Shown piece after piece: positions 36,692 through 46,216 of a stretch of 64,000 nucleotides of DNA. Source of the DNA: Caldimonas caldifontis (GTDB taxonomy: Bacteria > Pseudomonadota > Gammaproteobacteria > Burkholderiales > Burkholderiaceae_C). The position numbers and the translations under genes are program-made. The stretch's first letter is position 1; each line of letters begins with the position of its first letter. Under the pieces are notes generated by a model. It had not been told where the DNA came from and did no database searches. It worked only from the letters and a program-made list of their open reading frames with translations. The stretch spans positions 1 to 64,000 of the forward strand of contig NZ_PSNX01000007.1 of the NCBI RefSeq assembly GCF_002930615.1, written 5' to 3'.

Positions 36692-38026
36692 TCAAGGCGC
36701 CTTGCGCAGCCGGATGCGCGCCACGAGTCCGGTGTCGGGCGGTGGCGCATTGCTCAGCTCGAAGGTGCCACCCATGCGGATGATGGTCTTCTCGACGATG
36801 GCCAGCCCGAGCCCGGCGCCGGTGGCGGCGGTGCGGGCTGCGTCGCCGCGGAAGAAGGGTGTGGTGAGCTGGGGCAGTTTCTCCGGGGAGACGCCGGGGC
36901 CATGGTCGCGCACACTGATGATGACCCAGGGGCCAGTGCGCGCATAGGTGACCTGCACGAAGGCAACGCCAGTGTCCGCGCTGCGGGCGTAGCGACGTGC
37001 ATTCTCGAAGAGATTGCCGATCACCCGACCCAGCTCGGTCTCGTCGGCCATCACCATGGTGTCGATCGCCACGCGCGACTCGATGCGGATCTGGCTGGTG
37101 TCGCGGAAGGCGGCGGCGGCCCGGTCGATCACGCCGGACAGGTGCACCGGCACGAGCTTGACCTCGCTGGGACGGGCGTAGTCCATGAACTTGTCGATGA
37201 TGGCATCGAGCTGGTCGATGTCGGCGGCCATGTAGCGGCGCGCTTCTTCGTCCTGCACGCTCATCTCGGCCTCCAGGCGCAGCCTCGCCAGCGGCGTGCG
37301 CAGGTCGTGCGAGATGCCGGCCAGCATCACGGCACGGTCTTCCTCCACCTTCGCCAGCTCGCGGGCCATGCGGTTGAAGCCCTTGTTGACCTCGCGGATC
37401 TCGCTGGTCATGGTGTCTTCATCCAGGCGTGATTCGTATTCGCCCTCACGGATGCGGCTGGCAGCGAAGGACAGTTGTCGCAAGGGCTGGTTGATGAGCC
37501 GGGCCACGGCGGCCGAGCCGATCACCGTGGCCAGCAGGGCAATGCCCACCCAGACGAACCACGTCGAGCCTGTCACGGCCTCCAGGCGCCGGGGGTCGGC
37601 CTGCATCCAGTAGCGGTCGCTTTCGATGGCGAAGTCGATCCACAGGCCCGGGCGGCCGTTGACACTGGCGGCCACCACCGTGGTGGGGCCCAGGCGCGAG
37701 CGCAGTTCCTCGGCGATGCGGCGCGAGAAGCGGTCGGTGTCGAAAGGCACGTAGGTGTCACCCGGCTCGCGCGGCTGAACGCGGATGGCTTCCTGCTCGG
37801 TGATGGTCTTCAGCAGGGTGACCCGGTTGATGCTGTCGGTGTAGCGCAGGGCCACGCGCGACAGGTTGACCAGGCTGGCGAGCTGCTGCGCCGCCTGCAC
37901 CGCGCGCGGCTCGAACTCCAGCGCGCGGAAAGTCTGCACCCAGGAAAAGATGCCGAACCCCAGCAAGGCCCCGAGCAGCATGAAGGTGCGCCAGAACAGG
38001 CTCAGGGTGACGCGTTTGCGGGCCAT
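36692..38026 (-). CDS. sensor histidine kinase (EnvZ/RisS-like)
   Basis: A 444-residue inner-membrane kinase: transmembrane helix at residues ~12-32, periplasmic sensor to about 155, second helix (WFVWVGIALLATVIGSAAV), HAMP region, phosphoacceptor histidine in LAGISHDLRTPLARLRLE (about residue 240), and ATPase motifs NLFENARRYA, VRDHGPGVSPE, TGAGLGLAIVEK. Second gene of an operon behind the response regulator; a terminator-like hairpin lies between them, so it should be made at a lower level. Confidence 0.9.
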   Translation of the reverse strand: MARKRVTLSLFWRTFMLLGALLGFGIFSWVQTFRALEFEPRAVQAAQQLASLVNLSRVALRYTDSINRVTLLKTITEQEAIRVQPREPGDTYVPFDTDRFSRRIAEELRSRLGPTTVVAASVNGRPGLWIDFAIESDRYWMQADPRRLEAVTGSTWFVWVGIALLATVIGSAAVARLINQPLRQLSFAASRIREGEYESRLDEDTMTSEIREVNKGFNRMARELAKVEEDRAVMLAGISHDLRTPLARLRLEAEMSVQDEEARRYMAADIDQLDAIIDKFMDYARPSEVKLVPVHLSGVIDRAAAAFRDTSQIRIESRVAIDTMVMADETELGRVIGNLFENARRYARSADTGVAFVQVTYARTGPWVIISVRDHGPGVSPEKLPQLTTPFFRGDAARTAATGAGLGLAIVEKTIIRMGGTFELSNAPPPDTGLVARIRLRKAP

Positions 38027-38034
38027 CGGTCAGA

Positions 38035-38064
38035 CAAAAAGAAGCGGGGCGAAAGACGCCCCGC
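38035..38064 (-). terminator. intercistronic terminator-like hairpin between response regulator and kinase
   Basis: A perfect 8-bp stem, GCGGGGCG (38044-38051) with CGCCCCGC (38057-38064) around a 5-base loop, is followed on the minus strand by TTCTTTTTG. It lies between the response-regulator stop (38094) and the kinase start (38026). Confidence 0.65.
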
Positions 38065-38093
38065 AGTATGCCGTCCCCAGGCGGGCTTCGTCT

Positions 38094-38837
38094 TCAGGTG
38101 GTGCCGTCCGGCACGAAGACGTAGCCCACGCCCCACACGGTCTGGATGTAGCGCGGCTGGGCCGGATCGGGTTCGATCATCTTGCGCAGGCGCGAGATCT
38201 GCACGTCCAGGCTGCGGTCGAAGGGCTCGAACTCGCGGCCACGGGCCAGCTGGGCCAGCTTGTCGCGCGACAGCGGCTGGCGCGGGTGGCGCACCAGGGC
38301 CTTGAGCATGGAGTATTCGCCCGTGGTCAGCGGAATGGCCTCACCTTCGCGCGTGAGGCGCCGTTGGGCCAGGTCGAACTCGAAGGGGCCGAACACCACG
38401 GTCTGAGCCTCCTTGGTGGGGGCGCCCGGCGCCTCCATGGCCGGGCGGCGGCGCAGCACGGCGTGGATGCGGGCCAGCAGCTCGCGCGGGTTGAAGGGCT
38501 TGGGCAGGTAGTCGTCAGCGCCCACCTCCAGGCCCACGATGCGATCGACGTCCTCGACCTTGGCGGTGAGCATGATGATGGGCGTCTGGTCGTTCGCGGC
38601 GCGCAGGCGGCGGCAGATCGACAGGCCGTCCTCGCCGGGCAGCATCAGGTCGAGCACGATCAGGTCGACCGTCTCGCGCGTGAGAACCCGGTTCAAGGCC
38701 TTGGCATCCTCGGCCAGCAAGACCTCGAAGCCCTCTTGCGTCAGGTAGCGGCGCAGCAGGTCGCGGATGCGGGCATCGTCATCCACCACCACGATCTGGT
38801 CGACGCGCGGGGCCGGGTTCTGGGTGGCTGTTGTCAT
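38094..38837 (-). CDS. ompR: OmpR-family response regulator
   Basis: A 247-residue regulator partnered with the adjacent kinase. The receiver has acidic residues in VVVDDDARIRDLL, the phosphoacceptor Asp in LIVLDLMLPGEDGLS (about residue 60), the Thr in MLTAK and the Lys in PKPFNPREL. The C-terminal winged helix includes RSLDVQISRLRKMIEPD and IQTVWGVGYVF. Close to OmpR/RisA of Burkholderiales, a subfamily call made by eye. Upstream inverted repeat may be its autoregulatory site. Confidence 0.9.
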   Translation of the reverse strand: MTTATQNPAPRVDQIVVVDDDARIRDLLRRYLTQEGFEVLLAEDAKALNRVLTRETVDLIVLDLMLPGEDGLSICRRLRAANDQTPIIMLTAKVEDVDRIVGLEVGADDYLPKPFNPRELLARIHAVLRRRPAMEAPGAPTKEAQTVVFGPFEFDLAQRRLTREGEAIPLTTGEYSMLKALVRHPRQPLSRDKLAQLARGREFEPFDRSLDVQISRLRKMIEPDPAQPRYIQTVWGVGYVFVPDGTT

Positions 38838-38851
38838 CTAGGAACTCCCGA

Positions 38852-38922
38852 ATTTGTAACAACGCGGGATTGTGAGGCGGCAAATCGGGCTCAAACGGCC
38901 GTTTTGACCAAGTGTTACAAAT
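38852..38922. promoter_or_regulatory. inverted repeat ATTTGTAACA / TGTTACAAAT upstream of ompR
   Basis: ATTTGTAACA (38852-38861) and TGTTACAAAT (38913-38922) are perfect inverted repeats 51 bases apart. GTTACA-type boxes resemble OmpR half-sites in other proteobacteria. The spacing is compatible with looping or two separate dimer sites. Candidate autoregulatory element between ompR and the divergent SIMPL gene. Confidence 0.45.
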
Positions 38923-39086
38923 ATTGCCACTCCGACGGGGCGACGGCAAACCCCTGAGCGACACGAGGTCAACGCCACGTCAACCCAGGTAAAGCCCAGG
39001 CAAAGCCGGGCTGGGACGTCGTCAGGGGGAGGAGGCGCTGCGTTAGCCTCTGGCCTGCACCACAACTCCTCAGGAAAGGACACCGC

Positions 39087-39800
39087 ATGAAACGATCCCT
39101 CTCCCTGGCCAGCCTGTCGCTGGCCGCCGCGCTCGCCGCCACGCCGGCCCTGGCCCAGCAGACGGCCAACCCGTCCAACGTGGTGAGCTTCTCGACCAGC
39201 GCCAACCTGGAAGTGCCGCAGGACCTGCTCAGCCTGACGCTGAACACCACCCGTGAAGGCAGTGATGCCGCCACCGTGCAGAAGGCCCTGCAGCAAGCGG
39301 TGGAGGCGGCCCTGGCACAGGCCAAGCCGTCGGCGCAGGCCGGGGCGATGGAGGTGCGCACCGGCAACTTCTCGATCTACCCGCGCTACGCAAGCCAGGG
39401 CCGGATCTCGGGCTGGCAGGGCACGGCCGAGGTGGTGCTCGAAGGCACCGACGTGCCGCGCATCACCCAGACGGCCGCACGCATCAACACGCTGAGCGTG
39501 GCCCGCGTGGCCCAGGGCCTGTCACGCCAGGCGCGCGAAAAGCATGAGTCGGCCGTGCAGGCCCAGGCCGTGTCGCAGTTCCGGGCCAAGGCTCAGGACC
39601 TGGCCAAGCTCTTCGGCTTCAGCGGCTACGAGCTGCGGGAAGTGAACGTGTCGACCAACGAGCCGGGCATGAGCCCCATGCCCATCATGATGCGCGCCAA
39701 GTCGGACATGATGGCCTCCGAGGCGGCGCCCCTGCCGGTGGAAGCCGGCAAGGCGCTCGTCACGGTGACCGTCAGCGGCAGTATCGCGCTGACGAAGTAA
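39087..39800 (+). CDS. periplasmic SIMPL-domain protein
   Basis: A 237-residue exported protein. Signal peptide residues 1-24 ending TPALAQ. The mature part has the SIMPL (YggE-like, DUF541) pattern: VVSFSTSANLEVPQDLLSLTL, YPRYASQGRISGWQGTAEV, then LVTVTVSGSIAL at the end. Such proteins are periplasmic or outer-membrane associated and linked to oxidative-stress protection, with unknown biochemistry. Divergent from ompR. Start ATG 39087 has AGGAAAGGA upstream. Confidence 0.85.
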   Translation: MKRSLSLASLSLAAALAATPALAQQTANPSNVVSFSTSANLEVPQDLLSLTLNTTREGSDAATVQKALQQAVEAALAQAKPSAQAGAMEVRTGNFSIYPRYASQGRISGWQGTAEVVLEGTDVPRITQTAARINTLSVARVAQGLSRQAREKHESAVQAQAVSQFRAKAQDLAKLFGFSGYELREVNVSTNEPGMSPMPIMMRAKSDMMASEAAPLPVEAGKALVTVTVSGSIALTK

Positions 39801-39895
39801 AGCGACCCGCGGGCCGCCGCGCCGGGCCGCTCCCAAGCCAGGCCCGCCCCCTCACGGAGGGGTGGCCGTCGTACCCGGCGGCCGGGGTGCCGTCA

Positions 39896-40666
39896 TCACT
39901 GCGCGACCCAGCCGCCGTCCATGTTCCAGGCCACGCCGCGGACATTGTCGGCGGCGCTGGAGCACAGGAAGACGGCCAGCTCGCCCAGCTGCTCGGGCGT
40001 GGTGAACTGCAGCGAAGGCTGCTTCTCGCCCAGCAGTTCGCGCTGCGCCTGTTCCACGCTGATGCCGCCCTGGGCCGCACGCGCGTCGATCTGCTTCTGC
40101 ACCAGGGGAGTGAGCACCCAGCCGGGGCAGATCGCATTCACCGTCACGCCCGTGGTGGCCGTTTCCAGGGCGACGGACTTGGTGAAGCCCACGATGCCAT
40201 GCTTGGAGGCCACGTAGGCCGATTTCTGAGCGGAGGCCACCAGGCCGTGCGCCGAGGCCACGTTGATCACACGGCCCCAGTTGCGCTGCTTCATGCCGGG
40301 CAGCGCCAGCCGGGTGGTGTGGAAGGCCGAGCTGAGGTTGATGGCGATGATGGCGTCCCACTTCTCGGGCGGAAAGTCTTCCACCGGCGCCACGTGCTGG
40401 ATGCCGGCGTTGTTGACCAGGATGTCCGCGCCGCCGAAGTCCTTGGCGGCATAGGCCATCAGGTCGGCGATCTGCGCCGGCTGGCTCATGTCGGCACCGT
40501 GGTAGCCCACGCGCACGCCCGTCTTCGCCACTTCGGTTTTCGCCGCCTCGACGTCGCCGAAACCGTTGAGCACCACGTTCGCACCTTGGCGCGCGAGCGC
40601 CAGGGCCACGCCCAAGCCGATCCCGCTGGTCGAACCCGTGACCAGGGCCGTCTTGCCTTTCAACAT
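39896..40666 (-). CDS. bdhA: 3-hydroxybutyrate dehydrogenase
   Basis: NAD-dependent short-chain dehydrogenase interconverting 3-hydroxybutyrate and acetoacetate, used when PHB is mobilised. 256 residues: nucleotide motif TGSTSGIGLG (residues ~10-19), NNAG in ILVNNAGIQHVAPVEDFP, catalytic Ser in NVASAHGLVAS and Tyr/Lys in YVASKHG, plus the family's CPGWVLTPLV and terminal WNMDGGW. phaR at 44.2 kb supports a PHB-cycling host. Divergent from an alpha/beta hydrolase gene. Confidence 0.9.
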   Translation of the reverse strand: MLKGKTALVTGSTSGIGLGVALALARQGANVVLNGFGDVEAAKTEVAKTGVRVGYHGADMSQPAQIADLMAYAAKDFGGADILVNNAGIQHVAPVEDFPPEKWDAIIAINLSSAFHTTRLALPGMKQRNWGRVINVASAHGLVASAQKSAYVASKHGIVGFTKSVALETATTGVTVNAICPGWVLTPLVQKQIDARAAQGGISVEQAQRELLGEKQPSLQFTTPEQLGELAVFLCSSAADNVRGVAWNMDGGWVAQ

Positions 40667-40738
40667 ATGGAGTCCTCTTTGCTATGGTTCAGGGAGAATC
40701 AGCGACAAGCCCATGAATTATCGGAGAGGAAGCCGCCC

Positions 40739-41617
40739 ATGACGCAGCCGCGCCTTGATTTTGTGCAATGCCTGGACGCCTCAGGCTTGCACCGCATGGC
40801 CTACTGGGAGTGGGGCGACCCGGCCAATGGCCGCGTGCTGGTGTGTGCGCATGGCCTGTCGCGCCAGGGCCGGGACTTCGACGTGCTCGCCCAGGCCCTG
40901 TGCGACCGCTACCGGGTGGTGTGCCCCGATGTGGTGGGGCGGGGCCGGTCGGACTGGCTCGATGAACCCATGGGGTACCAGATTCCCACCTACGTGGCCG
41001 ACATGGTCACCTTGCTCGCGCGTCTCAGGGCCGAGACGCTGGACTGGGTGGGCACCTCGATGGGCGGGCTGATCGGCATGGGTCTGGCTTCGCTGAAAGG
41101 CTCGCCGATACGCCGCCTGGTGCTCAACGACGTGGGGCCCACGATCGAGCCTGCAGCGCTCGCGCGCATCGGTACCTATCTGGGACAGGTGCATCGTTTC
41201 GAGACAGTCGAGGCGGCGGCCGATTATTTCTGGTCCATCTCCCAGGGCTTCGGTCCGCACACCCGCGAGCAGTGGCTGGCCCTGACCCGCCCCATGCTCA
41301 AGGAGGTGAACGATGACCGGGGGCGGGCCTATGTTCCCCATTACGACCCGCGCATCGCCGTGCCCTTCCACGCGACCACACCGGAGATGGCCGCTGCGGC
41401 CCAGGCCTTGTTGTGGCAGCGCTACGACGCCGTGCGGGCGCGCACGCTCGTGATCCGCGGGGCCCAGTCCGACCTGCTCACGGCACAGACCGCGCAGGCG
41501 ATGTCCGAGCGGGGGCCGAAGGCCCGTGTGATCACCCTCCCCGGCGTGGGGCATGCGCCCACCCTGGTCGATCCGGCCCAGGTGGCAGTGATACAGGAGT
41601 TCCTGTCCGCGACATGA
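40739..41617 (+). CDS. alpha/beta hydrolase
   Basis: A 292-residue hydrolase: HGLSRQGRDFD near the oxyanion hole, nucleophile elbow GTSMGGLIGMGLAS near residue 105, and late histidine in LPGVGHAPTLVDP. Close to PHB-related or generic lactone/ester hydrolases; substrate unknown. GAGAGGAAG before ATG 40739 is a good ribosome site. Its stop overlaps the relA start (ATGA), so relA translation is probably coupled to it. Confidence 0.8.
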   Translation: MTQPRLDFVQCLDASGLHRMAYWEWGDPANGRVLVCAHGLSRQGRDFDVLAQALCDRYRVVCPDVVGRGRSDWLDEPMGYQIPTYVADMVTLLARLRAETLDWVGTSMGGLIGMGLASLKGSPIRRLVLNDVGPTIEPAALARIGTYLGQVHRFETVEAAADYFWSISQGFGPHTREQWLALTRPMLKEVNDDRGRAYVPHYDPRIAVPFHATTPEMAAAAQALLWQRYDAVRARTLVIRGAQSDLLTAQTAQAMSERGPKARVITLPGVGHAPTLVDPAQVAVIQEFLSAT

Positions 41618-43872
41618 AGACCAGTCATCAGGATGCGGCGCCGCAGGCCGCACCCATCGTGCAATTGGCTGGAGGGCTGGATCAGCCCGGCCGGTCCGCT
41701 TCAATGCGCGGCCCCGGCATGGCCGAGGCCCTGGCGCAGGAGATGGCGCGGCTTGAACGCGCGCGCGCCTTCGCCGAACCCTTGCTGGCCGGGCAGCGGC
41801 TCGACACCGGCGAGGATGCGCTGGATCACGCCGCGGGCGTGGCCTCCATCCTGCGCGCCATCGGTGCCTCGCCCTCCCTCCTGGCGGCGGTCTATCTCGT
41901 CTATGTGGGCGAATACCTCAACAAGCCCGAGGACGTGATCGGCAAGGCTTTCGGGGCCTCGTACGCAAGCCTGGTGGCAGCCACGCGCAAGCTGGTGCAG
42001 ATCCAGCGCAATGCCCGCGATGCGCTGGTGGACGAGGACATGCGCGCCGAGCAGACCGAACGCGTGCGCAAGATGCTGCTGGCCTTCTCGCGGGATCTGC
42101 GCGTGGTGCTGGTGCGGCTGGCCTCGCGGCTGCAGACGCTGCGCTACTACGCGCAGTCCAAGCGCGATTGCCCGCTGGTGCTGGCGCGCGAGTCGCTGCA
42201 TGTGTTCGCGCCGCTGGCCAACCGCCTGGGCATCTGGCAGATCAAGTGGGAGCTGGAAGACCTGTCCTTCCGCTTCCTCGAGCCCGAGCAGTACAAGGCC
42301 ATCGCGCGCATGCTCGATGAAAAGCGCATCGAGCGCGAGCAGGTGGTGGAGCAGGCCCGCCAGCGCCTGAGCGCGCAGCTGCGAGAACAAGGCATCCCGG
42401 CACTCGTGCAAGGGCGGCCCAAGCATCTCTACAGCATCTGGAAGAAGATGCGCGGCAAGCAGCTCGACTTCTCGGGGGTGTTCGACCTGCGCGCGCTGCG
42501 CGTCATCGTGCCCACCGTGCCCGACTGCTACGCCGCGCTGGGGCTGGTGCATGAACGCTACCGCCCGCTGCCGGAAGAATTCGACGACTACATCGCCAAG
42601 CCAAAACCCAATGGCTATCAGTCGCTGCACACCGTGGTCTACGACGAGCAGGGGCGCAGCCTGGAGATCCAGATCCGCACCCAGGCCATGCACGAGCACG
42701 CCGAGCATGGCGTGGCGGCCCACTGGGCCTACAAGGAAGCGGGCACCAAGGGCTACGCCGGTGTGAGCGCCGCCGGTGATTTCGAGGCCCAGGTGGCCGA
42801 GGCCCGCAAGGCCGTGCTGCGACAGCTCCTGGCCTGGGAGCGCGACTTCTCGGGCGAGGCCTCGACCACGGGATTCGACGACCGCATCTACGTTTTCACG
42901 CCGCAGGCGGCCATCGTGGAACTGCCTGCCGGAGCCACGCCGGTGGACTTCGCCTACACCCTGCACACCGACCTGGGCCACCGCTGCCGCGGCGCCCGCG
43001 TGGACGGCGCCATGGTGCCGCTGAACACGGCATTGCACAGCGGTCAGACGGTGGAGGTGGTGGCGGCCAAGGAGGGCGGGCCGTCCATGGACTGGCTCAA
43101 CCCGGAACTCGGCTACCTGCGCAGTTCGCGCGCCAAGGCCAAGGTGCGGGCCTGGTTCAATGCCCTGGCCCAGCAGCAGACCATTGCCCGCGGGCGGGAG
43201 CTGGTGGAAAAGCTGCTCCAGCGCGAAGGCCGTACGGCCATGAAGCTGGAGGACCTCGCCTCGCAGCTCGGGTTCAAGAGCGCCGACGCGCTGTTCGACG
43301 TCGTGGGCAAGGACGAATACTCGCTGCGCAACATCGAGCAGTTGTTGCGTCCGGCCGACACGGTGCCGCAGCCCGACGATCAGATCGCTCTGCGCAAGCC
43401 CCGCAGCGAAGCACCCACCGGCAAGGGCGGCGTGCTGGTGGTGGGCGTGGAATCGCTGCTCACCACGCTGGCACGTTGCTGCAAGCCGGCGCCGCCCGAC
43501 GCCATCGGCGGCTATGTCACCAAGGGCAAGGGCGTGGCGGTGCATCGCGCCGATTGCTCCAGCTTCCGCCAGATCGCCGGGCGTCACCCCGAGCGCGTCA
43601 TCTCCGTGGCCTGGGGTCAGCCCTCCGGCGAGAAGGCGCCGGTCTATCCGGTGGACGTGGCGGTGGAGGCGCTCGACCGGCAAGGGTTGCTGCGCGACAT
43701 CTCGGAAGTCTTCGCAAAGGAAAAGACCAACGTGATCGGCGTGAACACCCAGACGGTACGCGGCACGGCGTGGATGACCTTCACAGTCGAAGTGTCCGAC
43801 TCGGCCCGGCTGTCGCAGGTGCTGGCGGCGGTGGCCCAGGTGCCCGGCGTGCGGGCGGCGCGGCGCCGCTAG
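41614..43872 (+). CDS. relA: (p)ppGpp synthetase RelA (hydrolase domain degenerate)
   Basis: Stringent-response alarmone synthetase. 752 residues. The N-terminal HD region (DALDHAAGVASILRAIG, then AAVYLVYVGEYLN) lacks the His-Asp metal pair, as expected for synthetase-only RelA. The synthetase domain has GRPKHLYSIWKKM, the RelA-type acidic EFDDYIAKPKPNGYQSLHT and QIRTQAMHEHAEHG. A TGS domain (IYVFTPQAAIVELPAGATPVDF), a cysteine-rich helical/zinc-finger part (LARCCKP) and an ACT domain follow. Overlaps the hydrolase stop by four bases. Confidence 0.95.
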   Translation: MKTSHQDAAPQAAPIVQLAGGLDQPGRSASMRGPGMAEALAQEMARLERARAFAEPLLAGQRLDTGEDALDHAAGVASILRAIGASPSLLAAVYLVYVGEYLNKPEDVIGKAFGASYASLVAATRKLVQIQRNARDALVDEDMRAEQTERVRKMLLAFSRDLRVVLVRLASRLQTLRYYAQSKRDCPLVLARESLHVFAPLANRLGIWQIKWELEDLSFRFLEPEQYKAIARMLDEKRIEREQVVEQARQRLSAQLREQGIPALVQGRPKHLYSIWKKMRGKQLDFSGVFDLRALRVIVPTVPDCYAALGLVHERYRPLPEEFDDYIAKPKPNGYQSLHTVVYDEQGRSLEIQIRTQAMHEHAEHGVAAHWAYKEAGTKGYAGVSAAGDFEAQVAEARKAVLRQLLAWERDFSGEASTTGFDDRIYVFTPQAAIVELPAGATPVDFAYTLHTDLGHRCRGARVDGAMVPLNTALHSGQTVEVVAAKEGGPSMDWLNPELGYLRSSRAKAKVRAWFNALAQQQTIARGRELVEKLLQREGRTAMKLEDLASQLGFKSADALFDVVGKDEYSLRNIEQLLRPADTVPQPDDQIALRKPRSEAPTGKGGVLVVGVESLLTTLARCCKPAPPDAIGGYVTKGKGVAVHRADCSSFRQIAGRHPERVISVAWGQPSGEKAPVYPVDVAVEALDRQGLLRDISEVFAKEKTNVIGVNTQTVRGTAWMTFTVEVSDSARLSQVLAAVAQVPGVRAARRR

Positions 43873-43914
43873 CGTCGTACCGTGCCAAAAACGTGCTATA
43901 GTGTCGGACTTCTT

Positions 43915-43991
43915 AGGCGCGTAGCTCAGCTGGTTAGAGCACCACCTTGACATGGTGGGGGTCGTTGGTTCGAGTCCAATCGCGCCTACCA
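43915..43991 (+). tRNA. tRNA-Val(GAC)
   Basis: 77 bases forming a full cloverleaf: acceptor AGGCGCG / CGCGCCT with encoded CCA at 43989-43991, D-loop AGCTCAGCTGGTTAGAGC, anticodon stem CCACC/GGTGG with loop TTGACAT (anticodon GAC) and T-arm GTTGG-TTCGAGT-CCAAT. A TATAGT box lies upstream at 43897-43902. A strong terminator follows. Confidence 0.97.
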
Positions 43992-43999
43992 AGATGCAA

Positions 44000-44028
44000 A
44001 GCCCCGCAGCGACCCTGCGGGGCTTTTT
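44000..44028 (+). terminator. intrinsic terminator after tRNA-Val
   Basis: AGCCCCGCA (44000-44008) pairs with TGCGGGGCT (44016-44024) and is followed by TTTT. It ends the tRNA transcript and separates it from phaR. Confidence 0.85.
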
Positions 44029-44118
44029 CCTTGGCGCGAGCCTCGCACAGGCTGGGGGCATCGTGGGGAAACCCCCTTGCGGGGTTCGAGCTGCGAACCC
44101 ATAGAATGACTTCTCGCT

Positions 44119-44138
44119 GTGCACTGTCGTGCACTGTC
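44119..44138 (+). repeat. tandem GTGCACTGTC repeat before phaR
   Basis: GTGCACTGTC occurs twice back to back (44119-44128, 44129-44138), between a TAGAAT -10-like box (44102-44107) and the phaR start at 44161. PhaR represses its own gene in other PHB producers, so this is a candidate operator. Confidence 0.4.
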
Positions 44139-44160
44139 CCGGTTGTTGGAGACCCCTCAC

Positions 44161-44745
44161 ATGGCACAGGCCAAACGTGGTGCTGCCGCTTCCGGCGGCG
44201 CAGGCGCCGCATCCGTGCGCACCCTCAAGAAGTACCCGAACCGCCGCCTCTATGACACCGCCACCAGCAGCTACATCACCTTGGCCGATGTGAAGAAGAT
44301 GGTGCTGGCCGGCGAAGAGTTCGTTGTGCGCGACGCCAAGACCAACGAGGACCTCACGCGCAGCATCCTGCTGCAGATCATCCTGGAGGAAGAGTCCGGC
44401 GGCGTGCCGATGTTCTCCACCACCATGCTGGCCGACATCATCCGCTTCTACGGCAACGCCATGCAGGGCCTGATGGGCTCGTATCTGGAGAAGAACATCC
44501 AGGCCTTCGTCGAGATGCAGAACCGCTTCGCGGAACAGTCGCGGGGCATGGTCGAGGGCAACAAGGGCTTCTCACCCGAGTTGTGGGCCCAGTTCATGAG
44601 CGTCCAGACACCGATGATGCAGGGGCTGATGAGCAACTACCTCGAGCAGTCGAAGAACGTGTTCGTCCAGATGCAGGAGCAGATGCAGAAGCAGGCCGGG
44701 ACGCTGATGCCGGGCTTCCCGGGCTTCACGCCTCCCAAACGCTGA
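44161..44745 (+). CDS. phaR: polyhydroxyalkanoate synthesis repressor PhaR
   Basis: DNA- and granule-binding regulator that represses phasin genes until PHB granules form. 194 residues with the PHB_acc_N domain ([20 protein letters not shown] at residues ~22-41, then [19 protein letters not shown]) and repeated PHB_acc segments ([20 protein letters not shown]). Start ATG 44161 with AQAKRG; an upstream in-frame ATG overlaps the repeat. Low-complexity alanine/glycine follows the start. Monocistronic between tRNA-Val and rimO. Confidence 0.93.
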   Translation: MAQAKRGAAASGGAGAASVRTLKKYPNRRLYDTATSSYITLADVKKMVLAGEEFVVRDAKTNEDLTRSILLQIILEEESGGVPMFSTTMLADIIRFYGNAMQGLMGSYLEKNIQAFVEMQNRFAEQSRGMVEGNKGFSPELWAQFMSVQTPMMQGLMSNYLEQSKNVFVQMQEQMQKQAGTLMPGFPGFTPPKR

Positions 44746-44800
44746 TCGTCGCGGGTCCCGGCATCCGGCGCGGCCGGGGCGGATCGGCGAAAATCCGCCC

Positions 44801-46189
44801 ATGACGCAAGACACCTCCGTGGCGGACACCGCCACCGCCCCCAAGATCGGCTTCGTGAGCCTGGGTTGCCCCAAGGCGCTGACCGACTCCGAACTCATCC
44901 TCACCCAGCTGCGCGCCGAGGGCTACGAGACCTCCAAGACCTTCCAGGGTGCCGACCTGGTGATCGTGAACACCTGCGGCTTCATCGACGATGCCGTGAA
45001 GGAAAGCCTGGACACCATCGGCGAGGCCCTGGCCGACAACGGCAAGGTCATCGTCACCGGCTGCCTGGGGGCGCGGGCCGGGGAGGGCGGTGGCAACCTG
45101 GTGAAGGAAGTCCACCCCAAGGTGCTGGCCGTCACCGGCCCGCACGCCACCCAGGAGGTGATGGATGCCGTGCACCTGCACGTGCCGAAACCGCATGATC
45201 CTTTCGTTGACCTGGTGCCACCCACGGGCATCAAGCTCACGCCCAAGCACTACGCCTACCTGAAGATCAGCGAGGGCTGCAACCACCGCTGTTCCTTCTG
45301 CATCATCCCCAGCATGCGCGGCGACCTGGTGTCGCGGCCCATCGGTGACGTGCTGGGCGAGGCACGCCGGCTCTTCGAGGCGGGTGTGAAGGAGCTGCTG
45401 GTGATCAGTCAGGACACCAGTGCCTATGGCGTGGACGTGAAGTACCGCACCGGCTTCTGGGACGGCAAACCCGTGCGCACGCGCATGCTGGAGCTCGTGC
45501 AGGCCCTGGGCGCGATGGCGGCCGAGCATGGCGCCTGGGTGCGGCTGCACTACGTGTATCCCTATCCGCACGTGGACGAGATCGTGCCGCTGATGGCCGA
45601 AGGCCTGATCCTGCCGTATCTCGACGTGCCCTTCCAGCACGCCCACCCCGATGTGCTCAAGCGCATGAAGCGCCCGGCCAGCGGTGAGCGCAACCTGGAG
45701 CGCATCCAGCGCTGGCGCGAAATCTGCCCCGAGATCGTGATCCGCTCGACCTTCATTGCAGGCTTTCCCGGCGAGACCGAGGCCGAGTTCGAGACCTTGC
45801 TCGACTTCATGCGCGAGGCACAGATCGACCGCGCCGGCTGCTTTGCCTATTCCCCGGTGGAGGGCGCAACCGCCAACGACCTGCCCGGGGCCGTGCCCGA
45901 TGCCGTGCGCGAAGAGCGCCGTGCGCGCTTCATGGCCGTGGCCGAGGCCGTGTCCACCGCCAAGCTGGAGCAGCGCGTGGGCGCCACGATGCAGGTGCTG
46001 GTCGATGCAGCGCCGGCCATGGGCCGCAAGGGCGGGACCGGGCGGAGCTATGCCGATGCCCCCGAGATCGACGGCACCGTGCGCCTGCTGCCGCCCGAGA
46101 AAGCCTCGCGCACGCTCAAGGTGGGCGAGTTCACCCGGGCCCGCATCGTCGGCACCCAGGGCCATGACCTGATCGGCCAGCCGATCTGA
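44801..46189 (+). CDS. rimO: ribosomal protein uS12 methylthiotransferase RimO
   Basis: Radical-SAM enzyme that methylthiolates Asp88 of ribosomal protein S12. 462 residues: UPF0004 domain with cysteines in [22 protein letters not shown] and [10 protein letters not shown], the radical-SAM triad in [17 protein letters not shown] (about residue 158), and a C-terminal TRAM domain. RimO is distinguished from MiaB by the CPKALTDSE and [12 protein letters not shown] wording. Start is preceded by a GAAAAT box about 10 bases away. Confidence 0.94.
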   Translation: MTQDTSVADTATAPKIGFVSLGCPKALTDSELILTQLRAEGYETSKTFQGADLVIVNTCGFIDDAVKESLDTIGEALADNGKVIVTGCLGARAGEGGGNLVKEVHPKVLAVTGPHATQEVMDAVHLHVPKPHDPFVDLVPPTGIKLTPKHYAYLKISEGCNHRCSFCIIPSMRGDLVSRPIGDVLGEARRLFEAGVKELLVISQDTSAYGVDVKYRTGFWDGKPVRTRMLELVQALGAMAAEHGAWVRLHYVYPYPHVDEIVPLMAEGLILPYLDVPFQHAHPDVLKRMKRPASGERNLERIQRWREICPEIVIRSTFIAGFPGETEAEFETLLDFMREAQIDRAGCFAYSPVEGATANDLPGAVPDAVREERRARFMAVAEAVSTAKLEQRVGATMQVLVDAAPAMGRKGGTGRSYADAPEIDGTVRLLPPEKASRTLKVGEFTRARIVGTQGHDLIGQPI

Positions 46190-46216
46190 CCCTTGGCTTG
46201 GGGTATGGTCGCGGGC

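Noticed and set aside
41701-44160. 819-codon open frame opposite relA and tRNA-Val
   Set aside because: Runs antisense through a tRNA and terminator; relA is clearly the real gene.
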